A stretch of DNA of 64,000 bases from Microcystis aeruginosa NIES-4325 (lineage in GTDB: Bacteria > Cyanobacteriota > Cyanobacteriia > Cyanobacteriales > Microcystaceae): the NCBI RefSeq assembly GCF_008974145.1, contig NZ_BJKP01000017.1:1-64000 (forward strand), in the 5' to 3' direction. The notes below the pieces were generated by a model. That model was not told the DNA's origin and ran no database searches. It saw nothing but the letters and a program-made list of their open reading frames with translations. Shown here piece after piece: positions 26,846-36,061 of this stretch (position 1 is the first letter of the stretch; every line of letters begins with the position of its first letter). The translations under genes and the position numbers were made by a program.

Positions 26846-28639
26846 ATGACTGAAACCCTAATTCAACCCGCAACCCTAGTAGAACTCTTACGTTACCGCG
26901 CCACGACACAACCGGATGGCCATGCCTACACTTTTCTTATCGATGGTAAAAAAGAAACCCCACCTTTAACCTACAGTGAACTCGATCGCCAAGCAAGAGC
27001 AATCGCCGCTTATTTGCAAAAATACCAGGCCCAAGGAGAAAGGGCCCTGTTACTCTATCCTCAAAGTTTAGAAGTAGTGGCCGCTTTTTCTGGTTGTCTC
27101 TACGCGGGAGTGATTGCCATTCCCGTCCCCCCACCGGAATCGGGACGACTTAAGCGCACTCTGCCCCGTTTACGGGCAATTGTCAAGGATGCTAATGCCA
27201 CCTTTGCCCTAGTTACCGAAAGTATTCTGACTCTTATTGAAGGTATTAAGGAAGAATTCCCAGAATTCGACCAAATGAAATGGATTACTACCGAAAGCAT
27301 TGATATTTCCCTAGCGGATCAATGGCAAGATCCCCAGGTGGATAAATCGGCGCTTGCCTATCTGCAATATACCTCCGGTTCGACTAATATCCCCAAAGGG
27401 GTGATGCTAAGTCATTTTAATCTGATGCACCATTGCGGTTACTTGCAAAAAGCTTGTGGTTACGAACCGGATAGCGTTACCCTCACTTGGATGCCCTATT
27501 TTCATGATTACGGGTTAGTCGAAGGTATCACCGTCCCTCTCTACAACGGTACACCCTGCTATCTCATGTCTCCCTTTGCTTTTATTAAGCGTCCGATGCA
27601 GTGGTTAAAAAATATTACTAAATACAAAGTTACTCATAGCCAAGCGCCCAACTTCGCCTATGATCTTTGTACTCGTAGGATTAAAGCTGCCGATTTAGCG
27701 GAATTAGACCTTAGCAGTTGGCAGGCCGCAGGAAATGCCGCCGAACCGATTAATCCGAAGGTTATGGCCAAATTTGTCGATACTTTTGCCGATTATGGCT
27801 TTTCTTGGCAAACTTTCGCCCCTGCCTACGGATTAGCTGAATATACCCTGTTGATTTCCAATAAACCCAAGGGAACCACCCCAATTATCACCGCTTTGGA
27901 TGCAACCGCCTACGAACGCGGTAAAATTGTCCCTGTAGGTTCCGATCTAACCACGGGAGTTAGATACGTCCCCAGTTGTGGTCGTCGCGTCTGTGATACC
28001 CGTATAGCTATCGTTAATCCCGATACTTTCACCCTTTGTGCAGCCGATGAAGTGGGCGAAATTTGGGCCAGTGACCCCAGTATGGCCGCCGGATATTGGC
28101 AACGGGAAGACGCAACTAAAGAGACTTTTCAAGCTTATCTTGCTGATACGGGAGAAGGACCGTTTTTACGCACAGGAGATTTAGGTTTTCTTCTCGATGG
28201 GGAATTGTATATCACGGGACGGATTAAGGATTTAATTATTGTCCGTGGTAGTAATCATTATCCCCAAGATTTAGAATGGTCAGTACAGCATCTTAATGAG
28301 GTTTTTCGTCCCGATTATGGTGCCGCTTTTTCCATTGAAGATAATGGGGAAGAACAGTTAGTTATTGTCCAGGAATTAGAACGTCGCAGCGGTGAGTTAG
28401 ATACGACCAAATTGATTGCCGATATCCGTCAGGAAATCGCCGAAGAACACGAAATTATGACCCATGCTATTGTTTTGGCTAAATCGGGAACAATTCTCAA
28501 AACTGCCAGTGGCAAAATTCAACGCCGCGCTATTAAACAGAATTTTCTCAATGGTAATATGAGTGTTATCGATGCTTGGTCAGAAAATTCCGAGTTAGTT
28601 AGTAAATTCGATCGCTCTAATTCTGAAACAGAAGCATAG
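26846..28639 (+). CDS. Fatty acyl-AMP ligase (FAAL), stand-alone
   Basis: 597 residues of the acyl-adenylating superfamily. The phosphate-binding loop YTSGSTNIPKGVMLSH lies near residues 174-190, with WMPYFHDYGLVEG and GYWQREDATKETF motifs typical of FadD32-like FAALs, and a C-terminal KTASGKIQRRAIK. FAALs activate fatty acids as acyl-adenylates and hand them to acyl carrier proteins of polyketide or lipopeptide synthases. No ACP or synthase is adjacent, so its partner is elsewhere. Confidence 0.9.
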   Translation: MTETLIQPATLVELLRYRATTQPDGHAYTFLIDGKKETPPLTYSELDRQARAIAAYLQKYQAQGERALLLYPQSLEVVAAFSGCLYAGVIAIPVPPPESGRLKRTLPRLRAIVKDANATFALVTESILTLIEGIKEEFPEFDQMKWITTESIDISLADQWQDPQVDKSALAYLQYTSGSTNIPKGVMLSHFNLMHHCGYLQKACGYEPDSVTLTWMPYFHDYGLVEGITVPLYNGTPCYLMSPFAFIKRPMQWLKNITKYKVTHSQAPNFAYDLCTRRIKAADLAELDLSSWQAAGNAAEPINPKVMAKFVDTFADYGFSWQTFAPAYGLAEYTLLISNKPKGTTPIITALDATAYERGKIVPVGSDLTTGVRYVPSCGRRVCDTRIAIVNPDTFTLCAADEVGEIWASDPSMAAGYWQREDATKETFQAYLADTGEGPFLRTGDLGFLLDGELYITGRIKDLIIVRGSNHYPQDLEWSVQHLNEVFRPDYGAAFSIEDNGEEQLVIVQELERRSGELDTTKLIADIRQEIAEEHEIMTHAIVLAKSGTILKTASGKIQRRAIKQNFLNGNMSVIDAWSENSELVSKFDRSNSETEA

Positions 28640-28644
28640 TTTTT

Positions 28645-28665
28645 CGGGTGGGCATTGCTCACCCG
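28645..28665. repeat. Hairpin repeat after the FAAL gene
   Basis: A 9-bp stem CGGGTGGGC/GCTCACCCG with one G-T pair and an ATT loop lies 5 bp after the stop. Its core matches the petH terminator, but no T-run follows on the plus strand, so termination is uncertain. Confidence 0.6.
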
Positions 28666-28834
28666 ACCGAGGATAACTAATCGTGTTAGAATTAGGTTAG
28701 GGATTAAAGTTAGGGAGAAAGCTAGAGTAAACGCCCAAAATTTCACATTTACAAACACTTTATCCCATGATGTTGAGAAAGCCGACTACTTTGCTTGTAT
28801 ATGTATCGGATGTATGAGTAAACAGGATTAATTA

Positions 28835-29080
28835 TTGATTAAAATTCTTTTAGGTAATTCTGATACTAACATTCCCTTCGAGCAACTTTGTCAACTACTG
28901 AGGAAATTAGGATTTGATCAACGAATAGGAGGAAGTCATCATATTTTTACTAAAGAAGGAGTTGAAGAAATTTTAAATCTGCAACCCAAACAAGGAAAAG
29001 TCAAGGTCTATCAAGTTAAGCAAATTCGTAGTCTGATTTTAAAATATAAGTTAGGATATCAAGATGAAAATTCGTTATGA
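28835..29080 (+). CDS. hicA: HicA family mRNA interferase toxin
   Basis: 81 residues from a TTG at 28835. The double-stranded RNA-binding-like fold is seen in LCQLLRKLGFDQRIGGSHHIF, with the active-site histidine in GGSHHIF. It ends LILKYKLGYQDENSL. It overlaps hicB by 17 bp, the tight coupling expected of hicAB. As a toxin it would cleave mRNA until HicB binds it. Confidence 0.9.
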   Translation: MIKILLGNSDTNIPFEQLCQLLRKLGFDQRIGGSHHIFTKEGVEEILNLQPKQGKVKVYQVKQIRSLILKYKLGYQDENSL

Positions 29081-29276
29081 ACTGATTATTTACTGGAGTA
29101 ATGAGGAGCAACTATTTATCGTTGAAGTTCCAGAACTTGCCGGATGTATGGCTGATGGAGAAACTTATCAAGAAGCTGTACAAAATGCTGAAATCATTAT
29201 TCAACAATGGATTGAAACAGCACAAGAATTAGGGCGAGAAATTCCTGAACCGAAAGGACGTTTATTATTTGCTTGA
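29064..29276 (+). CDS. hicB: HicB family antitoxin
   Basis: 70 residues: YELIIYWSNEEQLFIVEVPE, LAGCMADGETYQEAVQNAE and a C-terminal ELGREIPEPKG, the partial RNase H-like HicB fold without a DNA-binding extension. It neutralises HicA, encoded upstream. Confidence 0.92.
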   Translation: MKIRYELIIYWSNEEQLFIVEVPELAGCMADGETYQEAVQNAEIIIQQWIETAQELGREIPEPKGRLLFA

Positions 29277-29369
29277 ACAACGGCAGGAATAGGAAAAATG
29301 CCTGTTGTAGATAGCAATAAAATTAGAAATTGCCTTGGGTAAGAAGCGAGCATAGTTATTAGGAAATAA

Positions 29370-29531
29370 AATGCACGGCTCTCTTATTCTTTGTGTGATC
29401 AGTTTAACTTACTATAGAAGCGATCAATCTTTGTGTCCTCTGTGTCTGGAGTGGTTCCTCCCACTCCCTCGCCAGCAGGACTGTATTTGGTGAATACATT
29501 TTACCCACCAAACCTAAGAGAGCCAATGCAC
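29370..29531. mobile_element. Miniature inverted-repeat element, family A, copy 2, with 7-bp target duplication
   Basis: The core 29377-29524 is bounded by GGCTCTCTTA and its complement TAAGAGAGCC (10-bp perfect inverted repeats). AATGCAC flanks both sides (29370-29376 and 29525-29531). The final base of the right duplication is the first base of the lspA stop codon on the complementary strand, so the element abuts the lspA 3' end. The interior is similar to copy 1 at 10406-10548. Confidence 0.9.
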
Positions 29532-30016
29532 TACTTAGAACGGGGCGACTTGTGGGGAAAGTTAGAAATTAAGAGGCAAATAATCCCGATATTAATAAAG
29601 ACATCAGCCAGATTAAAAACAGGAAAATTAATCAATCGAACATCGAGAAAATCCACCACATAACCAAACAAAAAGCGATCGATACCATTGCCGAAAGCCC
29701 CTGCTAAAATAAAACCGTAGGCTAATTGTTCCCAACGATTTAAATGGGGTCCAAAGTAAGCAAAAGCCATTAATCCCAAACTAACTAATAAGGATAGCCA
29801 TTTTAGCCAACCAACACCGCCCCGAAAAGCACTAAAAGCCGCACCGGTATTGATAACATAGGTAAAATGAAAAACCCCCGGAATAATCGGGAAAGTATCA
29901 CCAATTTGCTCAAAACTCTGCACGGTTATATACTTAGTTACTTGGTCTAAAATTAGACCAATCACCGCCACTATCCAAAACCAGCGATTTTTTTTTAACA
30001 TTGGCTGTGGCATCAA
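29531..30016 (-). CDS. lspA: Lipoprotein signal peptidase (signal peptidase II)
   Basis: 161 residues with four membrane segments. The catalytic aspartates are in GNGIDRFLFGYVVDFLD and FNLADVFIN, and YVINTGAAFSAF is the conserved motif near the N-terminus. It cleaves signal peptides of prolipoproteins in the inner membrane. It overlaps bioY by 4 bp, forming a bioB-bioY-lspA operon. The start could also be Met6. Confidence 0.94.
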   Translation of the reverse strand: MMPQPMLKKNRWFWIVAVIGLILDQVTKYITVQSFEQIGDTFPIIPGVFHFTYVINTGAAFSAFRGGVGWLKWLSLLVSLGLMAFAYFGPHLNRWEQLAYGFILAGAFGNGIDRFLFGYVVDFLDVRLINFPVFNLADVFINIGIICLLISNFPHKSPRSK

Positions 30017-30663
30017 TAAAATAATAATTTACGGAAGAAAAAAGCAATAATTACCACCACACAAATTACTACTAATTGCCCTAAAAATGGCCAGACTGAA
30101 TAATTCATAAATAGGGTAGGCAAACTATCGGGAAAGGTGATTTGACTAGCTTGGGGCTGAAAAATCGACAATCCCAGCATATATAATAAACCGCACAGAT
30201 GAATCACTAACAAACCAGCAAAAGCACTTAAAGCCAGAGTTTCTATCTTGGCGCGCCAGCGAAAAGCCAACCAACCACACAGCCAGGCCCCCGGCATAAA
30301 GCCTAAAATATAGCCAAAACTGGGTTCTTTCAGATAACCCATTCCCCCACCCTGGGCAAACACTGGCAACCAAGTTAAACCGAGAAAAATATAGGCCACC
30401 TGGGCAAGAAGCCCGGCATTTTTGCCCCCCAGACAGCCAGTTAACAATACTGCCCCAATTTGGTAAGTTATGCCTAATTTTTGCGAAGATAGACCCGCAG
30501 CCGACCAACTAGCTAGGCTTACTGGAACAAATGTACTAAAAATTGTCAGCAACAAACCAATCAAAGCCCAGAGTAACTCATTGGGAACCGATGCGGAAGT
30601 GCGCCGCGGCGGAGATTCTCCTCCTCGACGTGATTTAGGTTGCCTGTTGGGGTTGGTATTCAC
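30013..30663 (-). CDS. bioY: Biotin transporter S component
   Basis: 216 residues with about six membrane helices after a basic N-terminal tail. GGKNAGLLAQVAYIFLGLTWLPVF and GYILGFMPGAWLCGWL are BioY signatures. BioY binds biotin and works alone or with an energy-coupling module. It overlaps the 3' end of bioB by 29 bp, consistent with a biotin operon. Confidence 0.92.
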   Translation of the reverse strand: MNTNPNRQPKSRRGGESPPRRTSASVPNELLWALIGLLLTIFSTFVPVSLASWSAAGLSSQKLGITYQIGAVLLTGCLGGKNAGLLAQVAYIFLGLTWLPVFAQGGGMGYLKEPSFGYILGFMPGAWLCGWLAFRWRAKIETLALSAFAGLLVIHLCGLLYMLGLSIFQPQASQITFPDSLPTLFMNYSVWPFLGQLVVICVVVIIAFFFRKLLFY

Positions 30664-31729
30664 CGGGGATGGGGGCTTCTCCTCCTATTAAACTAAGATC
30701 AGCCAACATCGCCTGATCCTGTTGGGGCGGTTGTCCTAGAGTGGTCAAATAATGCCCAATCAGCATAGCATTAATTCCCGATTTTAGCCCCAGATTTTGC
30801 AATTCTCCCATCACTGCCTCCCGTCCCCCAGCATAACGGAGGATTTGTTGGGGTAAGATAAACCGGAAAATAGCGATCGCTTTTAGGGCAGTAAAAGGAT
30901 CCAGTTTGGGTAAATGACCTAAAGGGGTGCCACTTCTGGGGTTTAATAGGTTAATCGGCACTGATTCCACTTCCAATTCCGCCAAGGAGAAAGCTAAATC
31001 AATGCGATCGGTCCAACTTTCACCCATACCGATAATTCCGCCCGTACAAGCTTGAATTCCCGCCGCTTTCAGGTTTTTTACCGTTTCTACCCGATCCTGC
31101 CAACTGTGGGTGGAGACCACGTTAGGATAAAAATTCTCGGAAGCCTCCAGATTGTGATTATAACGGGTAACTCCAGCTTCTTTTAAGGCCTGGGCTTGGG
31201 CAAGGGTTAACTCTCCCAAGGCGCAACAGGGTTTAATCTTGGCGGTTTCGATGATTTCTTGCACTGTGGCCAGTATTTCCTCGAATTCCTGCGATTTAGG
31301 GCTATTGTACTTTAATCCCCGACCTTGACTAACTAAACAGAAGCGTTTGGCCCCCGCGTCGGCTGCCGCTTTCGCATGGGTGACGATTTCCTCGCGACTT
31401 TTTAAACCGTAGATAGGCGAATCTTGGCCGGGATGGTGGACGGATTGGGAACAAAAACTGCAATTTTCCGAACAACTTCCCGATTTTATGTTGATAATGC
31501 TACATAAATCCACCGTATTGCCACAACAGGCCTGACGAATGCGATCGGCAGCCTCACATAAGCTGAAAATATTTTCCTGACCTTCGATCGCAGTTAAAGC
31601 GAGGGCCTCTTGCTTACTGAGTCGATCGCCGGCGATAATCTGATTAGCCCTAGTCTGTAACCAGTTTTTTAAGGCTTCTCCCTCCATGGGGATAGATTGA
31701 GTAGCGGTGTGTGTAGAGACTTGTACCAC
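30635..31729 (-). CDS. bioB: Biotin synthase
   Basis: 364 residues. The radical SAM cluster motif CSENCSFCSQS, preceded by IINIKSGS, and YNHNLEASENFYPNVVSTHS and GGIIGMGESWTDR are BioB signatures. It inserts sulfur into dethiobiotin. It is the first gene of a three-gene cluster and faces rfbC across 147 bp. Confidence 0.96.
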   Translation of the reverse strand: MVQVSTHTATQSIPMEGEALKNWLQTRANQIIAGDRLSKQEALALTAIEGQENIFSLCEAADRIRQACCGNTVDLCSIINIKSGSCSENCSFCSQSVHHPGQDSPIYGLKSREEIVTHAKAAADAGAKRFCLVSQGRGLKYNSPKSQEFEEILATVQEIIETAKIKPCCALGELTLAQAQALKEAGVTRYNHNLEASENFYPNVVSTHSWQDRVETVKNLKAAGIQACTGGIIGMGESWTDRIDLAFSLAELEVESVPINLLNPRSGTPLGHLPKLDPFTALKAIAIFRFILPQQILRYAGGREAVMGELQNLGLKSGINAMLIGHYLTTLGQPPQQDQAMLADLSLIGGEAPIPGEYQPQQAT

Positions 31730-31876
31730 GTCGTTTATGCTCTGACTAAGTTAGGCTCATCTTATCATTGTTCAGTTACCGAGGGTTGAGGTTCGGGGAA
31801 AGATTAATAAAAAACTTTAGAAAAAAATACCCTTTTGTGCTAGACTACCCGCAAAAGTTATCTTGTCTCCGATTTT

Positions 31877-32422
31877 ATGAAAGTTATTCCGACGGAAATT
31901 CCTGATGTTTTGATTATTGAACCGCAAGTTTACGGAGACGATCGAGGTTTTTTCTTGGAGAGTTTTAATCAGAAAGATTTTCGAGAAAAAACTGGGGTTA
32001 ATACCACTTTTGTCCAGGATAATCACTCTATGTCCTTAAAAAATGTCCTGCGAGGATTGCACTATCAAATCCCTAATCCCCAGGGTAAACTGGTGCGAGT
32101 AGTGAGGGGTAGTGTTTTTGATGTGGCCGTGGATGCGCGTAAAAGTTCCCCCACTTTTGGGCAATGGGTAGGCTGTGTTTTAAGTGCGGAAAATAAACGG
32201 ATTTTCTGGGTTCCCGAAGGTTTTGCCCATGGCTTTCTAGTCCTCTCCGATCAAGCCGAATTTCTCTACAAAACCACTAATTATTATTATCCTCAATACG
32301 AAAAAACCATTTTATGGAATGATGCCGATTTAGGGATTGATTGGCCCCTAGAGACCCCGCCGATTCTCTCTCCTAAAGACCAAGCTGGACAACCCTTTAA
32401 ATCCGTGGAAGTTTTCCCCTAA
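31877..32422 (+). CDS. rfbC: dTDP-4-dehydrorhamnose 3,5-epimerase
   Basis: 181 residues of a cupin-type epimerase. The catalytic-histidine motif VLRGLHYQ, then GKLVRVVRGSVFDVAVD and WVPEGFAHGF, are diagnostic. It converts the 4-keto-6-deoxyglucose nucleotide to the rhamnose configuration. First gene of rfbC-rfbD-rfbA. Confidence 0.95.
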   Translation: MKVIPTEIPDVLIIEPQVYGDDRGFFLESFNQKDFREKTGVNTTFVQDNHSMSLKNVLRGLHYQIPNPQGKLVRVVRGSVFDVAVDARKSSPTFGQWVGCVLSAENKRIFWVPEGFAHGFLVLSDQAEFLYKTTNYYYPQYEKTILWNDADLGIDWPLETPPILSPKDQAGQPFKSVEVFP

Positions 32423-32427
32423 AGACG

Positions 32428-33303
32428 ATGAAAAAAGTTTTACTAATTGGTGCTAAAGGTCAAGTAGGACAAGAGTTACAGGTAACTTTACCGCAGTTGG
32501 GTGAAGTTATTAGTATCGGTCGAGAAGAACTAGATTTAACTAACTCGGAAAAAATCAGCCAGTTAATTAGGGAAATTCACCCCGATTATCTGGTTAATGC
32601 CGCCGCTTATACGGCAGTGGATAAAGCCGAAACTGAGCCAGATTTAGCCTATTCTATCAATGCTATAGCCCCGAAAATTATGGCGGAATCTGCCGAGACA
32701 ATTAAAGCTAAATTTCTCCATATTTCCACAGATTATGTCTTTGATGGTCGGAAAAATACCCCTTATCTAGAAACCGATTTAACTAATCCTTTAGGGGTTT
32801 ATGGACAATCAAAGTTAAGGGGAGAAGAGGAGATTAAAACTGTTAATTCTCAGGCAATTATCCTGCGGACTGCTTGGGTTTACGGCAGTTATGGCAAAAG
32901 TAATTTTGTCAAAACTATGCTGAGATTAGGCAAGGAAAGAGAGGAGTTAAAAGTAGTTGTTGATCAGGTGGGAAGTCCCACTTGGGCAAAAGATATCGCT
33001 GCGGCAATTACTCACCTTTTAATTAATGCCGATAATCCCTCAGGAATCTATAATTTTACTAATAGCGGTGTCGCCAGTTGGTTTGATTTAACTAAAGCGA
33101 TTTTTGAGGAGGCAAAAATAAGCGGTATTCCCTTAAAAATTCAGAGAGTAATTCCCATTACTACTGCTGAATATCCTACCCCAGCAGTGCGTCCAGCCTA
33201 TTCGGTTCTTTCCGGTCAAAAAATCTCGCAACAATTGGGTTATATTCCTCCCTATTGGCGAGATTCCCTCACAGCTATGCTCAACCAACTATTTAATCTT
33301 TAA
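32428..33303 (+). CDS. rfbD: dTDP-4-dehydrorhamnose reductase
   Basis: 291 residues. An N-terminal Rossmann motif GAKGQVGQEL, the NAAAYTAVDKAE block, and the active-site YGQSKLRGEE identify RmlD. It performs the NADPH-dependent last step to dTDP-L-rhamnose. The gap to rfbC is 5 bp. Confidence 0.95.
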   Translation: MKKVLLIGAKGQVGQELQVTLPQLGEVISIGREELDLTNSEKISQLIREIHPDYLVNAAAYTAVDKAETEPDLAYSINAIAPKIMAESAETIKAKFLHISTDYVFDGRKNTPYLETDLTNPLGVYGQSKLRGEEEIKTVNSQAIILRTAWVYGSYGKSNFVKTMLRLGKEREELKVVVDQVGSPTWAKDIAAAITHLLINADNPSGIYNFTNSGVASWFDLTKAIFEEAKISGIPLKIQRVIPITTAEYPTPAVRPAYSVLSGQKISQQLGYIPPYWRDSLTAMLNQLFNL

Positions 33304-33307
33304 AACT

Positions 33308-34381
33308 ATGAAAGCACTAATTTTATCTGGTGGTAAAGGTACGAGGTTACGTCCCCTAACTTATACTGGTGCAAAACAGTTAGTTCCCGTGGCCAATAAA
33401 CCGATTTTATGGTATGGAATCGAATCAATTGTGGCCGCAGGAATTACCGATATTGGCATTATTATCAGTCCCGAAACTGGAGAAGAAATTCGTCAGACTA
33501 CGGGCAGTGGTGAACAGTTTGGGGCTAAGATAACTTATATTCGCCAAGATCAACCGGCGGGATTAGCCCACGCGGTCAAAACTGCCCAATCTTTCCTAGG
33601 AGATTCCCCCTTTATTATGTACTTGGGTGATAACCTAATCGAGGATAATTTATCGCCCTTTTTAGACTCTTTTCACCAACAGTCCCTTGATGCTTTAATT
33701 CTCCTGCGAAAAGTGTCTAATCCTAGCGCTTTTGGGGTGGCTAAAGTAGATGAAACTGGCAAAGTTTTATACCTAGTCGAAAAACCCCAAGAACCCCCCT
33801 CAAATTTAGCTTTGGTGGGGATTTATTTTTTTGCCCCCACCATTCACCAAGCGATCGCATCTATTCAACCTTCGGCCCGGGGTGAGTTAGAAATTACTGA
33901 CGCTATCCAAGAATTAATCAATCAAAATAAAGCAGTAGAAGCCAATAAACTGCTAGGTTGGTGGTTAGATACGGGTAAAAAAGATGATTTATTAGAAGCA
34001 AATCGGATTATCCTTGATACCTCTCTAGAAATTGCTTTACAGGGAGAAATTGATCCTAATAGTCAGGTGATCGGACGGGTACAAATTGGTCAGGGTAGTA
34101 AAATCATTAATAGTACCATTCGCGGTCCTGTCATTATCGGAGAAAATTGTCACATTGAGAATTGTTTTATCGGTCCCTATAGCAGTATAGCTAATGGCAC
34201 AAAATTAATTGATGCCGACATAGAACACAGTGTTATTCTCAAAGATGCCCAGATTATTGGCATTCATCAGCGCATAGTTGATAGTGTTATCGGACGACGG
34301 GCAAAACTAGAAATCGCCCCCCAACGTCCGAAAGCTTTACGCTTTATGATTGGGGATGATTCCCATGTGGAATTAGTCTAG
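33308..34381 (+). CDS. rfbA: Glucose-1-phosphate thymidylyltransferase, long (beta-helix) type
   Basis: 357 residues. N-terminal LSGGKGTRLRPLTYTGAKQL is the nucleotidyltransferase signature. The final 100 residues form a left-handed beta-helix (IIGENCHIENCFIGPYSSI), the longer RmlA type. It makes dTDP-glucose, the first step to rhamnose. The dehydratase rfbB is not in the window. It follows rfbD by 4 bp. Confidence 0.93.
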   Translation: MKALILSGGKGTRLRPLTYTGAKQLVPVANKPILWYGIESIVAAGITDIGIIISPETGEEIRQTTGSGEQFGAKITYIRQDQPAGLAHAVKTAQSFLGDSPFIMYLGDNLIEDNLSPFLDSFHQQSLDALILLRKVSNPSAFGVAKVDETGKVLYLVEKPQEPPSNLALVGIYFFAPTIHQAIASIQPSARGELEITDAIQELINQNKAVEANKLLGWWLDTGKKDDLLEANRIILDTSLEIALQGEIDPNSQVIGRVQIGQGSKIINSTIRGPVIIGENCHIENCFIGPYSSIANGTKLIDADIEHSVILKDAQIIGIHQRIVDSVIGRRAKLEIAPQRPKALRFMIGDDSHVELV

Positions 34382-34479
34382 TTATCAGGGATTAACTGAT
34401 CCTTATAATTAATACCAGAGGATCGAGAATTTCCCTAGCTAATTCCGCGGCGGTTCCCTGGTTTTTCTGACAAAGATTG

Positions 34480-34514
34480 ACATAGTTAGGAGAAAAAAGC
34501 TCACCTAACTATGT
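34480..34514. promoter_or_regulatory. 11-bp inverted repeat overlapping the leuB promoter region
   Basis: ACATAGTTAGG and CCTAACTATGT are perfect inverted repeats 13 bp apart, and the right arm touches a TATAAT box (34515-34520), 33 bp before leuB. It could be an operator or a leader hairpin. A TTGACA at 34477-34482 is too far (32 bp) to serve as the -35 of that box. Confidence 0.45.
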
Positions 34515-34553
34515 TATAATCAAGGGTCTGACCTATTTTACCGTTCTAGAACT

Positions 34554-35639
34554 ATGACGCAACAGTATCGCATTACCCTACTACCCGGCGATGGCATCGG
34601 GCCGGAAATCCTCGCTGTCACCGTAGAGATACTGAAAGTCATCGGTAAAAAATTTGACCTCCAGTTTGACTTCCAAACCGCTTTAATTGGAGGGGCAGCC
34701 ATTGATGAAACCGGCAGTCCTCTCCCAGAAGCAACCCTTAGCGCCTGTAAAAATAGTGATGCTGTTCTCTTGGCCGCTATCGGGGGTTATAAATGGGATA
34801 ATTTGCCCCGGCAGCAAAGGCCAGAAACGGGATTATTAGGCTTAAGATCTGGTTTAGGTCTTTTTGCTAATTTACGTCCTGCCACCATTTTTCCGCAATT
34901 AATCGACGCTTCTAGTCTCAAACGGGAGATTATCGAGGGAGTGAATATCATGGTGGTCCGGGAATTGACCGGGGGTGTCTATTTCGGTCAACCGAAGGGG
35001 ATTTTTGAGACGGAAACGGGAGAAAAATGCGGTGTAAATACCATGGTTTACTTGGAGTCGGAGGTGGACCGCATCGCTAAGGTGGCCTTTGAAATTGCCC
35101 AAAAACGAGGCAAGAAACTCTGTTCCGTCGATAAAGCCAATGTTCTTGATGTTTCCCAACTCTGGCGCGACCGGATGACGAAAATGGCCGCTAATTATCC
35201 CGATGTGGAACTTTCCCATCTCTACGTCGATAACGCAGCCATGCAGTTAGTCCGGGCCCCCAAACAATTTGATACTATCGTCACGGGCAATTTATTCGGT
35301 GATATTCTCTCCGATGAAGCGGCCATGTTAACTGGTAGTATCGGAATGTTACCCTCCGCTAGTTTAGGGACTGCTGGGGTGGGAGTTTTTGAACCCGTCC
35401 ACGGTTCAGCCCCGGATATCGCTGGCCAAGATAAGGCCAATCCGATCGCCCAGATTCTCAGCGCTGCTATGATGTTAAAATATGGGCTAAATCAGCCTTT
35501 AGCGGCAGTATCGCTGGAAAAAGCCGTAGAAAAAGTCTTAGATATCGGTTATCGTACTGGAGATATTTTCTCGGAAGGTATGACCTTGGTGGGATGCCAA
35601 GGGATGGGCCAGGCTATCCTGAAAGTTTTAGAATTCTAA
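34554..35639 (+). CDS. leuB: 3-isopropylmalate dehydrogenase
   Basis: 361 residues, standard length. [13 protein letters not shown] opens the protein, the substrate-binding [13 protein letters not shown] and SVDKANVLD motifs follow, and [20 protein letters not shown] is the metal and cofactor site. It catalyses the third step of leucine synthesis. Alone, with the inverted repeat upstream as a possible control site. Confidence 0.97.
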   Translation: MTQQYRITLLPGDGIGPEILAVTVEILKVIGKKFDLQFDFQTALIGGAAIDETGSPLPEATLSACKNSDAVLLAAIGGYKWDNLPRQQRPETGLLGLRSGLGLFANLRPATIFPQLIDASSLKREIIEGVNIMVVRELTGGVYFGQPKGIFETETGEKCGVNTMVYLESEVDRIAKVAFEIAQKRGKKLCSVDKANVLDVSQLWRDRMTKMAANYPDVELSHLYVDNAAMQLVRAPKQFDTIVTGNLFGDILSDEAAMLTGSIGMLPSASLGTAGVGVFEPVHGSAPDIAGQDKANPIAQILSAAMMLKYGLNQPLAAVSLEKAVEKVLDIGYRTGDIFSEGMTLVGCQGMGQAILKVLEF

Positions 35640-35718
35640 CAAAAGTGACAAATTCGGAAATCGTCGTATAACATTGATTTGATAAATATGTCAATTTAAT
35701 CGTGGGGAGACGAGTTAT

Positions 35719-35979
35719 ATGGTAGCCCTATCCGAGAAAACAGAACAACAGCGTGTCGATATGGAAATCCCAATTTTGTTAGATCCTACTGTCTTACGGG
35801 CAGCCAGACGCATTTATCGCATCTACTGTACCCTCAATAGCCGAGTTAGTAAACGTCCTTTCGGTGTCGCAATTAACCGCGACAATCATCGCGGCCAATT
35901 GATTTTTAACAATAAACCGATTCTTCTCCCCGGAGAATGTTTCGTACCGATTAAGCAAATCGAATCGGAAGCCTATTAA
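35719..35979 (+). CDS. Small conserved cyanobacterial-type protein of unknown function
   Basis: 86 residues, basic, with a helix PTVLRAARRIYRIYCTLNSR and a beta-rich tail FNNKPILLPGECFVPIKQ. A GGGGAGA Shine-Dalgarno-like stretch precedes the ATG. No domain was recognised. Downstream uvrC begins after 82 bp. Confidence 0.65.
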   Translation: MVALSEKTEQQRVDMEIPILLDPTVLRAARRIYRIYCTLNSRVSKRPFGVAINRDNHRGQLIFNNKPILLPGECFVPIKQIESEAY

Positions 35980-36061
35980 TTTTTGTGAAGATTTGCCCTA
36001 AATATCTTGCCAAACGTCAGCTAATACCCACTGGCGTAATTTTTTTGTCTAATATAGAAAG

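Noticed and set aside
26846-28639. Part of a polyketide or lipopeptide cluster
   Set aside because: No ACP, KS or NRPS gene lies nearby; the FAAL stands alone.
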